Shown piece after piece: positions 1 through 7,732 of a stretch of 48,399 bases of DNA. The first letter of the stretch is position 1; every line of letters begins with the position of its first letter. Location of the stretch: NCBI GenBank assembly GCA_964490005.1, contig CAZBBB010000013.1, positions 1-48,399 of the forward strand. Direction: 5' to 3'. Under the pieces are notes generated by a model, which made no database searches, was not told where the DNA came from, and worked only from the letters and a program-made list of their open reading frames with translations. This stretch comes from CAZBBB01 sp964490005. Lineage in GTDB: Bacteria > Planctomycetota > B15-G4. The position numbers were made by a program, and so were the translations under genes.

Positions 1-1528
1 GGATGTGCGTGGCGATGCGATCGAGGAACCAGCGGTCGTGGCTCACCACGAGCACCGCGCCGGGGAAGATCAGCAGGGCCTCCTCGAGGGCGCGCAGCGT
101 CGCCAGGTCGAGGTCGTTGGTCGGCTCGTCGAGGACGAGCACGTTGCCGCCCGCGCACAGCAGCTTGGCCAGCAGCACGCGGTTCTTCTCGCCGCCCGAG
201 AGGTTGCCGATGAGCGTGTGCTGCATGGCCACCGGGAAGCCGAAGCGCTCGAGGAAGCCCTCCACGCGCACGGCGCGCCCGTCGACGGACACCACGTCGT
301 TGCGGCCCGCGACCTCCTCCACGACGCTGAGCGTCGGATCGAGGTCGCTGCGCTGCTGGTCGATGCCCATGAAGCGCACGGTCTCGCCGACCTCGACCCG
401 GCCGGCGTCGGGAGCGAGGTCTCCCAGCAGGATCCTCAGCAGCGTGGACTTGCCCGCTCCGTTGGGCCCGACGATCCCGAGGCGCATGCCGGCGGCGATC
501 TCGAGGTCGAGCGGCGGCAGCACGACCCGGCCGGCGAAGGACTTGGCGATGGCCTGCGCGCGCAGCACGGCCGTGCCCAGCCGCGGCCCGGGCGGGATGA
601 CCAGCTCGAGATCGGCCGCGATCGGCACGGGCGCGTCGGCCACGAGCTTCTCCCAGCGGTGCACGCGGGCCTTGGGCTTGGTCGTGCGCGCCGGCGGACC
701 GCGCCGCATCCAGATCGTCTCGCGGCGCAGCAGGTTCAGGCGCGCGCTCTCGGCGTGCTCCTCGAGGGCCAGGCGCTCGGCCCGCGCCTGCACGTACTCC
801 GAGTAGCCCCCCTCGTAGCCGATCAGGCGCCCGCGATCGACCTCCAGGATGCGGTCGACGACGCGGTCGAGGAAGTAGCGGTCGTGCGTGACGAGCAGCA
901 GCGGCGTGGCCGTGTCGAGGAACCAGTCCTCGAGCCAGTCGGTCACGAAGGCGTCGAGATGGTTGGTCGGCTCGTCGAGCAGCAGCAGGTCGGGGCGCGA
1001 CACGATCAGGCGCGCGAGCGCCACGCGCCGCCGCTCGCCGCCCGAGAGCCGACCGCACGGCGCCTCGAAGTCGGGCAGGTCGAGCGCCGTCAGCGTGGCC
1101 TCGACCAGATGCTCGACGTCGTGGCCGCCGAGCTGCTCGAGCCGCTGGTCGAGGCGTTCGTGGCGCGCGAGCAACTCGTCGAGCGCGCGGCCCTGCGCGC
1201 TCTCCATCGCGGCGTGCACGGCCGCCAGCTGGGCCAGCACCCCCTCGCGGCCCGCGAATCCGGCGTGCACGGCCTGCCGCACGCTGAGGGCCGGGTCGAG
1301 CTGCGGGTCCTGCTCGAGCCAGCCGACCTTCAGGCCGCGCCGCACGACGATCGTGCCCGACTCGGCCGTCTCGACCCCGGCCAGGATGCGCAGCAGCGTC
1401 GACTTGCCGCAGCCGTTGCGCCCCACCAGCCCCACGCGCTCGCCCTCGCCGAGCACGAAGCCGATGCCGTCGAGCAGCACGCCCGCGCCGTAGCTCTTGC
1501 GCAGGTTTTCGACCGTGATCAGCGACAT
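1..1528 (-). CDS. uup: ABC-F family ATPase, Uup-like (3' end cut by window)
   Basis: Soluble protein with two ABC ATPase domains and no membrane part. ABC-F proteins act on ribosomes or, for Uup, in DNA and ribosome-related processes. The gene starts at the ATG complementary to 1526-1528 (MSLITVENLRKSYG) and runs off the left edge after 509 codons. Visible motifs are Walker A GRNGCGKST near residue 36, signature LSGGERRR near 158, Walker B LLLLDEPTNHLD near 180, a charged linker at about 220-310, a second Walker A GPNGAGKST near 352, a second signature LSGGEKNR near 441, and a second Walker B ending in DEPTNDLDLATL. The TNDLD form and the LVVSHDRWFLDRIATH segment fit Uup better than EttA. The C-terminal coiled coil expected of Uup lies outside the window. 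The ABC-F call is firm and the Uup subfamily is likely. Confidence 0.9.
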   Translation of the reverse strand, partial: MSLITVENLRKSYGAGVLLDGIGFVLGEGERVGLVGRNGCGKSTLLRILAGVETAESGTIVVRRGLKVGWLEQDPQLDPALSVRQAVHAGFAGREGVLAQLAAVHAAMESAQGRALDELLARHERLDQRLEQLGGHDVEHLVEATLTALDLPDFEAPCGRLSGGERRRVALARLIVSRPDLLLLDEPTNHLDAFVTDWLEDWFLDTATPLLLVTHDRYFLDRVVDRILEVDRGRLIGYEGGYSEYVQARAERLALEEHAESARLNLLRRETIWMRRGPPARTTKPKARVHRWEKLVADAPVPIAADLELVIPPGPRLGTAVLRAQAIAKSFAGRVVLPPLDLEIAAGMRLGIVGPNGAGKSTLLRILLGDLAPDAGRVEVGETVRFMGIDQQRSDLDPTLSVVEEVAGRNDVVSVDGRAVRVEGFLERFGFPVAMQHTLIGNLSGGEKNRVLLAKLLCAGGNVLVLDEPTNDLDLATLRALEEALLIFPGAVLVVSHDRWFLDRIATHI

Positions 1529-1681
1529 GGGCGGGGCTCGTGCGAAAGGGCGGGGGTGACGGGGCGAGGCATCATGCCAGTCGGCGGCGGCCCGTTCGTC
1601 GTGCCGCTCCCCCGTCGCGCCGGCCGCCCGTGCGAGGCACAATCGCGCGCCGCGGCCGGAGGGGCCGCGCCGGGGGACGCG

Positions 1682-2689
1682 ATGACCGAGCCGAAGATCT
1701 ACCTGTCGGGCGGCGAGTCGGACTACCTCTCCCGCTGGAAGCGCATCATCCACATCGATCGCCGGCTGCGCTCGGGAGAGAGTCCGGGCAAGCGGCAACT
1801 CGCCGCGGAGTGCGGCGTCACGCCCAAGACCATCCAGCGCGACCTCGACGCGCTGCGCCACGAACTCGGCGCGCCGATCGCGTACTGCCCGGTGCGCCGC
1901 GGCTACCACTACACCGACGCGCGCTTCGCCATCCCCGCCGCCAGCCTCGGCGAGCGCGACCTGTTCGCGCTCATGGTGGCCGAGAACGCCGTCGCGCAGT
2001 ACGAGGGCACGCCGCTGGCCGGCTACCTCGGCGCGGCCTTCTCCAAGATCCTCGCGCTGCTCGACGGCGAGGTGCGCGCGCCGCACGAGCTGGCGCGGCG
2101 CGCGATCCACTTCGGCGGATTGCCGCCGCCGGTCATCGACCCCGCCGTGTGGACCGAACTCGTGAAGGCCATCGACGGCCGCACCGTGCTCGAGATCGGC
2201 TACCGCAAACCGGGCGAGGAGCAGGCCGTGACGCGCACGATCCACCCCTACCAGCTGCTCGTGCGCGAGCGCGACTGGTTCCTGGTGGCGCACCTGCCCG
2301 CCACGGGCAGCGAGCTGCTCTACTACCTGCCGCGCATCGTCTCGCTGCGCGTGCTCGACGAGGAGTTTCTGCCGCGCGCCGGTTTCGAGAGCGAGGAGTT
2401 CCACCGCGCCGGCTTCAACGCCATGCAGGGCCCCGGCGCCCCCGTCGAGGTGCGGCTGCGCTTCCGCCCCGAGGCCAGCCACCTCGTCGACGAGCGGCCC
2501 TGGTCGGCCGAGCAGAGCCTCGAGCGGCAGGCCGACGGCTCGGTCGTGCTGGGCTTCAGGTCGGCCGCGCTGTTCGAGATCGAGCGGCAGGTGCTGCGCT
2601 ACGGCGGCCGCGTCGAGGTGCTGGCGCCCGCCGAGCTGCGCGCCAGCCTGGCGCGGACGGCCGCCGCCCTCGCCGCCGCCCACCGCTGA
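1682..2689 (+). CDS. WYL-domain helix-turn-helix transcriptional regulator
   Basis: Predicted DNA-binding regulator of the YafY/PafC-like WYL family, 335 aa. A winged helix-turn-helix lies at about residues 20-75 (GKRQLAAECGVTPKTIQRDL is the recognition region). The WYL core lies at about 155-235, with the family W-x-L block seen as WFLVAHL around W199, and a WCX-type C-terminal extension follows. WYL domains sense ligands, often nucleic acids or nucleotides, in DNA-damage or defence regulators, but nothing nearby identifies the signal here. The ATG at 1682 follows a GGGGGA-like ribosome-binding site. The gene is divergent from the ABC-F ATPase and convergent with the peptidase at 2733. Confidence 0.88.
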   Translation: MTEPKIYLSGGESDYLSRWKRIIHIDRRLRSGESPGKRQLAAECGVTPKTIQRDLDALRHELGAPIAYCPVRRGYHYTDARFAIPAASLGERDLFALMVAENAVAQYEGTPLAGYLGAAFSKILALLDGEVRAPHELARRAIHFGGLPPPVIDPAVWTELVKAIDGRTVLEIGYRKPGEEQAVTRTIHPYQLLVRERDWFLVAHLPATGSELLYYLPRIVSLRVLDEEFLPRAGFESEEFHRAGFNAMQGPGAPVEVRLRFRPEASHLVDERPWSAEQSLERQADGSVVLGFRSAALFEIERQVLRYGGRVEVLAPAELRASLARTAAALAAAHR

Positions 2690-2700
2690 GCCGCGCCGAA

Positions 2701-2718
2701 CCGCGCCGCTCAGCGCGG
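2701..2718. terminator. Possible bidirectional hairpin between convergent genes
   Basis: A six-base inverted repeat (CCGCGC, loop CGCTCA, GCGCGG) sits in the 43-nt gap between the convergent WYL and peptidase genes. It has no T-run, so terminator function is only a guess from position. Confidence 0.25.
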
Positions 2719-2732
2719 CCCGGCCGGGCGGC

Positions 2733-5339
2733 TCAGGGCTCGACCTCGGCCAGTTCCTTCCACAGGAACGTGTACGCCAGCGCCTCCATGAAGGCGCGCT
2801 GGCGGTTGTCGGCCGCGCCGCCGTGACCGCCCTCGACGTTCTCGTAGTACACGACGTCGTGGCCCTGCGCCTCCATCTTGTCGACCATCTTGCGCGCGTG
2901 GCCGGGGTGCACGCGGTCGTCGCGCGTCGAGGTCACGAACAGCGTGCGCGGGTAAACGACGTCGGGCCGCACGTTGTGGTACGGCGAGAAGGTCCTGATG
3001 AACTCCCACTGCGCCGGGTCGTCGGGATCGCCGTACTCGCCCATCCACGAGGCTCCGGCGAGCAGCTTGTGGTAACGGCGCATGTCGAGCAGCGGCACCT
3101 GGCAGACGGCGGCGGCGAACAGTTCGGGGTACATGGTGATCATGTTGCCCACGAGCAGCCCGCCGTTCGATCCGCCCATGACGCCGAGCCGGTCGGGGCG
3201 CGTCACGCCGCGCTCGACGAGGTGCCGCGCGACGGCGGCGAGATCCTCGTAGGCGCGCGGCCGATCGGCCTTGAGCGCCGCCTGGTGCCAGCGCGGGCCG
3301 AACTCGCCGCCGCCGCGGATGTTCGCCAGCACGAACACGCCGCCGCGCTCGAGCCAGGCCGCGCCGCGCGCGGCGCCGTAGGACGGCGTCATCGAGACTT
3401 CGAAGCCGCCGTAGGCGTACAGCAGCGTCGGCGCCGAACCGTCGAGCGGCCGGCCGGCGCGACGCACCTCGAAGTAGGGTACCTGCGTGCCGTCCTTCGA
3501 GACGGCCTGCTGCTGCTCGACGATCAGGCCGGCCGCGTCGAAGAAGGCCGGCGTCGACTTGAGCAGGCGCGGCGGGCCGCCGCCGACCGTGCCGACGTGC
3601 AGGCTGGTGGGCGTCGTGAAGCCCGTCACGGTCAGGAAGTACTCGTCGGAACCGGCGGCGTCGACGGCGGCGAGGCTCAGCGTGTCGAACTCGGGCAGGC
3701 CGGGCAGCGCGCCCCGTTTCCAGCCGCCCTCGCCCGGCGTCAGCACGACGCAACGGCTGCGCACGTTGTCCAGCGTGGTCAGCAGCACGTGCCCGCGCGT
3801 CGTCGCGAAGCTCTTGAGCGAGACGCGCTCGGAGGGCGTGAACAGGGCCTGGAAGCGGCCGCGCCCCGCGAGGTGCTCGTCGAGCCGGGCCGCGATGAGC
3901 GCACCGGCCGGGAAGCTGCTCCCGCCGACGGTCCAGTCGCTGCGCAGCTCGAGCAGCAGCCACTCGCGGTACAGGTCGACGCGCGCGTCCTGGGGCTTGT
4001 CGAGCTTCACCCAGGCGCCGTCGACGCGTAGATGGAACTCGTTCGTGAAGAAGGTCAGGCCGCGCAGCAGGTAGTCGCGCTCGAAGCCGGGCGTGCGGTC
4101 GCTGCCGGCGCCGACCGAGACATCCTCCTTGCGCCCCTCGAACACGACCTCGGCCTCGGCCAGCGGCGTCCCGCGCGGCCAGAGCTTCACCAGCCGCGGG
4201 TAGCCCGAATCGGTGAGGCTGCCCGGGCCGAAGTCGGTGCCGACCCACAGCGCGTTCTCGTCGCGCCACGCGACGCGGCTCTTGGCCTCCGGCAGCGTGA
4301 AGCCGTCCGCGACGAAGGCCTTGGCCTGCAGGTCGAACTCGCGCACGACGCTGGCGTCGGCCCCGCCGCGCGAAAGCGAGATCAGGCACAGCCGGTCGTC
4401 CGGCTCGAGCACCGTCACGCCGCGCCAGACCCAGTTCTCGCCCTCGGCCGCGCCGAGCGCGTCGAGGTCGAGCACCGTCTCCCAGACCGGCTCGCTCCGG
4501 GCGTACTCGGCAGGCGTCGTGCGGCGCCACAGCCCGCGCGCGTGCTCGGCGTCGGTCCAGAGGTTGTACCAGTGGCCGCCGATCTGCTGGACGAACGGGA
4601 TCTTCTCGTTCGAGTCGAGGATCGTGAGCAGCCGCGCGCGCAGCGCGTCGAAGGCGGGGCCGCCGAGTTCGGCGGTGCAGCGCTCGTTGCGCTCCGTCAC
4701 CCAGCCGAGCGCCGCGGCGTCCGTGACCCCCTCGAGCCAGGCGTGCGGGTCCTCCGGCGCGGGCTCCGAATCGGGCGGCGCCGACGCTGCGCGCGGCGAG
4801 TAGTAGCCGTCGAAGCCGACCTGCCACGTCGCGCCGCCGTCGGGCGACTCCTCGATGTACTGGTGCACGCGGCCGTCGGGCAAGGGCGTGAGCGTCGTGC
4901 GGTGCGGGAGCGTGGCGCCGCCGCGGTACATGTGGGCGCCCTCCAGACGCATCGCGCCGTCGGTGAAGGTGCCCGCCATCTGCAGGACGTGGCCGGCCTG
5001 GCTCACCCACACCTGGCGCCACAGGCCCGCGTCCCGGTCGAAGTAGTTGATGCTGCGGCCCGTATCGCCGCGCGCGCCGGTCCAGTGCTCGGTGATCTGG
5101 TGGCCGTTCAGGTCGCGCGTGATCGAGTTGCGGCCGAGCCGTTGACCGTCGGCCGAATGCACGTCCCACTCGCCCACCCAGAAGTCCAGCGCGCGCGACG
5201 CGGGGTCGGCGGTCGACGGCGGCGCGTCTGCGGCTTGCGCCGGCGCGTCGGAGGCCGGCGACGACTGCGCGCCGGCAACCGCCGCGAACATTGTGGCGAG
5301 CAGCACGACACTCAGCCACGGGATCAGGCAGCGGCGCAT
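2733..5339 (-). CDS. Exported prolyl oligopeptidase (S9) with N-terminal DUF1579-like domain
   Basis: Serine peptidase of family S9A, 868 aa, expected to cleave short proline-containing peptides outside the cytoplasm. Residues 1-24 are a signal peptide ending near AGA-Q. Residues about 48-185 match a DUF1579-like lipocalin-type module (LDFWVGEWDVHS, then LPDGRVHQYIEESPDGGATW). A normal prolyl oligopeptidase follows: a seven-bladed propeller at about 195-615 and an alpha/beta hydrolase at about 620-868. The nucleophile is S724 in MGGSNGGLL, the acid is D807 or D808 in STRDDRVHP, and the histidine is H839 in EGGHGG. All three are present, so it should be active. A GGAG ribosome-binding site precedes the ATG. 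The extra domain adds about 150 aa to the usual family length. Confidence 0.93.
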   Translation of the reverse strand: MRRCLIPWLSVVLLATMFAAVAGAQSSPASDAPAQAADAPPSTADPASRALDFWVGEWDVHSADGQRLGRNSITRDLNGHQITEHWTGARGDTGRSINYFDRDAGLWRQVWVSQAGHVLQMAGTFTDGAMRLEGAHMYRGGATLPHRTTLTPLPDGRVHQYIEESPDGGATWQVGFDGYYSPRAASAPPDSEPAPEDPHAWLEGVTDAAALGWVTERNERCTAELGGPAFDALRARLLTILDSNEKIPFVQQIGGHWYNLWTDAEHARGLWRRTTPAEYARSEPVWETVLDLDALGAAEGENWVWRGVTVLEPDDRLCLISLSRGGADASVVREFDLQAKAFVADGFTLPEAKSRVAWRDENALWVGTDFGPGSLTDSGYPRLVKLWPRGTPLAEAEVVFEGRKEDVSVGAGSDRTPGFERDYLLRGLTFFTNEFHLRVDGAWVKLDKPQDARVDLYREWLLLELRSDWTVGGSSFPAGALIAARLDEHLAGRGRFQALFTPSERVSLKSFATTRGHVLLTTLDNVRSRCVVLTPGEGGWKRGALPGLPEFDTLSLAAVDAAGSDEYFLTVTGFTTPTSLHVGTVGGGPPRLLKSTPAFFDAAGLIVEQQQAVSKDGTQVPYFEVRRAGRPLDGSAPTLLYAYGGFEVSMTPSYGAARGAAWLERGGVFVLANIRGGGEFGPRWHQAALKADRPRAYEDLAAVARHLVERGVTRPDRLGVMGGSNGGLLVGNMITMYPELFAAAVCQVPLLDMRRYHKLLAGASWMGEYGDPDDPAQWEFIRTFSPYHNVRPDVVYPRTLFVTSTRDDRVHPGHARKMVDKMEAQGHDVVYYENVEGGHGGAADNRQRAFMEALAYTFLWKELAEVEP

Positions 5340-5393
5340 TCGGAGGCTCCGGACGGGGCCTGACGGATCGGCGACGGAACGGCCGTGGCGGCG

Positions 5394-5399
5394 ATCCTA
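5394..5399 (-). promoter_or_regulatory. Putative -10 box for the S9 peptidase gene
   Basis: TAGGAT on the minus strand, about 54 nt upstream of the peptidase start, matches the TAnnnT boxes seen upstream of many genes here. No clear -35 was seen. Confidence 0.35.
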
Positions 5400-5470
5400 G
5401 CACCCGCGCGTCGGGCGCGAAGGCCGCCGACCGCGTCGTGCCGGGCCGCCGACCTGAGCCGGCGTGGCGC

Positions 5471-5498
5471 TGGACAGGGCGGGCGGATGCGTTACGCT
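5471..5498 (+). promoter_or_regulatory. Putative sigma70-type promoter for the FG-GAP/ASPIC gene
   Basis: TGGACA at 5471-5476, a 16-nt spacer and TACGCT at 5493-5498. A transcript would start near 5505 and carry a leader of about 105 nt before the ATG at 5610. Confidence 0.45.
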
Positions 5499-5609
5499 GC
5501 CACACTCTTCGGGACCGAGGGCAGCTCTCCCGGCGCCGTCCGCCTCGCGCGGGCGCCGCGAGCGGCGCTCGGCCCGTACACGCCCACTTGCTTCCGTTGC
5601 GGGGTCGGC

Positions 5610-7643
5610 ATGCTCGCTTCCATCGTCCGTCGTTCCGCGGGCCGGGCCGCGGTCGTGTCCGCCGCCCTGCTGTGCGCGCCCCTCGTCGGCGCCCAGATCA
5701 CGTCGCTGCCCTTCGACTTGGTCGACGTGGCCGACAACCCGCTCGCGCCCGACCACTGCGGCATCGACTTCACCTACGTCGAGTTCGAGCCGACCGACCT
5801 GAGCGAGACGGGCGGCGCGACGATCGCCGACTTCGACAACGACGGACTGCTCGACATCTTCCTGCCTCAGAACAAGAACGCGCCGAGCCGGCTGTACCGC
5901 AACCTCGGCGGCTTCCAGTTCGTCGACGAGGCGGTGGCGCGCGGCGTCGACGATCCGGGTTGGGCGACCGGCGACGGGCTGTTCTTCGATTACGACCACG
6001 ACGGCGACCTCGACCTGCTCACGGCCATCCACCTCGGAAAGTCGACGCTGCCGCTCGGCCCCACGGCGCTGCGCCTGTTCCGCAATACGGGCGCCGCCGG
6101 CGGCTACACCTTCACGAACGTGACGGCGACCGCCGGCTTCGTGTTCGGGTCGACGGCCAAGCTCACCAAGTTCGGCTGGGCGGCGGGCATCTGCGTGGGC
6201 GACTTCAACCACGACGGCTGGCCCGACTTCTTCAGCAACTGGGACTCGCTGACCTCCAGCCAGGACCAGTGGCGCCTGTTCCGCAACGCGCCCAACCCGA
6301 CGCCCGGCGACCCGAACGACCCCAACTACACGCCGCGCATCTTCATCGACGCCACGGTGGGTTCGGGCCTCGAGGGCGAGTACGGCGGCCGCCCCAACCA
6401 GCCGCAGTTCTGGGACGTCAACCGCGACGGCTGGCCCGACCTGCACATCAACGGCGACGCCACGCTCGACCAGATGTTCATCAACAACAAGAACGGGACG
6501 TTCACCAACGTGGCGACGGCGGTGGGCCTGAACGGCAACCCGCCCGAGTTCCGCAACGAGATGGGCAGCGCGCTCGGCGACCCCGACAACGATCTCGACC
6601 AGGACCTGCACCTGACGAACATCGCCTTCCTCGACCGCTTCTACCGCAACGACTCGGTCAAGGGCGCGCTGAGCTTCACCGACATCGCGATCGAATCGGG
6701 CCTGCACGACTCGAACACCGGCTGGGGCACGGGCTTCCTCGACCTCGACAACGACGGCGACGTCGACCACCTCGCGGTGACGGGCCCGGCCCACCCGGCG
6801 CTCGGCTTCTACTACAACCCCGCGCACCTCAACCTGTTCCCCGAGATGCTCAACGGCAACGCGGGCGTGAAGTGGGCCGACATCCGGACGCTGGTGCCCG
6901 ACTGGTCGGCGAGCGACTCGCCCGTGGGCGACAACACGCACGGCATGGCCTACGGCGACCTGGACAACGACGGCGACGTCGACCTCGTCGTCACGCGCAA
7001 CGCGGGCGAGAAGGCCGGCGTGTTCAAGAACACGCTCGTGTCGGCCAACGACTGGCTGCAGGTCGACCTGATCGAGTCGGCCGGCAGCCGCGACACGACC
7101 GGTGCGCGCGTCTACGTCAAGCAGAACGGCGTGATCCAGATGCGCGAGCACTTCACCGGCTCGAGCGTGCAGTCGCAGGACGCGCCGCGGCTGCACTTCG
7201 GCCTCGGGAAGGCGCAGCCCAAGCGCAGCGGCGCCTTCGGCGGCGCGGGGACGGCGGCCGGCGCCACGGCCCTCGCCGGAGGCGGCGCGCCGGTGGTCGG
7301 GCCGACGGGGCCGGGCGGCTCGGCCGGCCCGTTCTCCAAGACGGTCGGGCCGGCCTGGCTCGTCGTGCGCTGGCCGCACGGCGCGAGCCAGATCGTGATG
7401 CACCCGCCGCGCAACACGATCCTGACCATCACGCGCTCGGCGGTCGACGACACGGGCGATCTGAACGCCGACGGGCACCTCACGGCCGTCGACCTGGCGA
7501 TGCTGCAGCTGCTCGTGACCGACCCGCAGGGCTTCGCCACGGCGTACCCGAACTCGCCCGGGCCCGTCACCGGCGACGTCGACTTCAACGGCTTCCTCGA
7601 CGCCGACGACCTCACGGCCTGGTCGGCCCTGCCTCCCCACTAG
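5610..7643 (+). CDS. Exported FG-GAP/VCBS propeller protein with ASPIC/UnbV domain and dockerin-like tail
   Basis: Secreted or surface protein, 677 aa, of unknown function. A signal peptide (residues 1-28, ending LVGA-Q) decides the start at 5610 over an in-frame ATG further upstream. Residues about 55-460 hold seven calcium-loop repeats of the type DFDNDGLLDIF, DYDHDGDLDLL, DLDNDGDVDLV, as expected for a seven-bladed integrin-like propeller. An ASPIC/UnbV domain follows (GARVYVKQNGVIQMREHF, SQDAPRLHFGLGKA, then LVVRWPHGASQ). It is interrupted between LGKA and LVVRWP by a Gly/Ala/Pro-rich insert of roughly 40 aa. The last 60 residues carry two loops (DLNADGHLTAVDLAML and DVDFNGFLDADDL) like a type I dockerin. 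ASPIC domains are known from FG-GAP surface proteins, but their role is unclear. Confidence 0.88.
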   Translation: MLASIVRRSAGRAAVVSAALLCAPLVGAQITSLPFDLVDVADNPLAPDHCGIDFTYVEFEPTDLSETGGATIADFDNDGLLDIFLPQNKNAPSRLYRNLGGFQFVDEAVARGVDDPGWATGDGLFFDYDHDGDLDLLTAIHLGKSTLPLGPTALRLFRNTGAAGGYTFTNVTATAGFVFGSTAKLTKFGWAAGICVGDFNHDGWPDFFSNWDSLTSSQDQWRLFRNAPNPTPGDPNDPNYTPRIFIDATVGSGLEGEYGGRPNQPQFWDVNRDGWPDLHINGDATLDQMFINNKNGTFTNVATAVGLNGNPPEFRNEMGSALGDPDNDLDQDLHLTNIAFLDRFYRNDSVKGALSFTDIAIESGLHDSNTGWGTGFLDLDNDGDVDHLAVTGPAHPALGFYYNPAHLNLFPEMLNGNAGVKWADIRTLVPDWSASDSPVGDNTHGMAYGDLDNDGDVDLVVTRNAGEKAGVFKNTLVSANDWLQVDLIESAGSRDTTGARVYVKQNGVIQMREHFTGSSVQSQDAPRLHFGLGKAQPKRSGAFGGAGTAAGATALAGGGAPVVGPTGPGGSAGPFSKTVGPAWLVVRWPHGASQIVMHPPRNTILTITRSAVDDTGDLNADGHLTAVDLAMLQLLVTDPQGFATAYPNSPGPVTGDVDFNGFLDADDLTAWSALPPH

Positions 7644-7671
7644 GCTCGCGAACCCGCGGCGTCGAACGCGC

Positions 7672-7700
7672 TGGGCAGCGGCCGGAACAACGCGTACGCT
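7672..7700 (+). promoter_or_regulatory. Putative promoter for the NHL-repeat gene
   Basis: TGGGCA at 7672-7677, 17-nt spacer, TACGCT at 7695-7700, resembling the promoter at 5471-5498. Start of transcription would be near 7707, about 26 nt before the ATG. Confidence 0.4.
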
Positions 7701-7732
7701 GGTCCGGCCCGCGCCCCGTTCCGGAGACCGAA

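Noticed and set aside
5..2689. One long plus-strand reading frame joining the region before the WYL regulator to it
   Set aside because: The first 1.5 kb is the antisense of a clear ABC-F ATPase with all motifs on the minus strand; only 1682..2689 is the real gene.
5340..5609. Additional small gene between the peptidase and FG-GAP genes
   Set aside because: The open frames lack ribosome-binding sites or family features. The region is explained by two divergent promoters.
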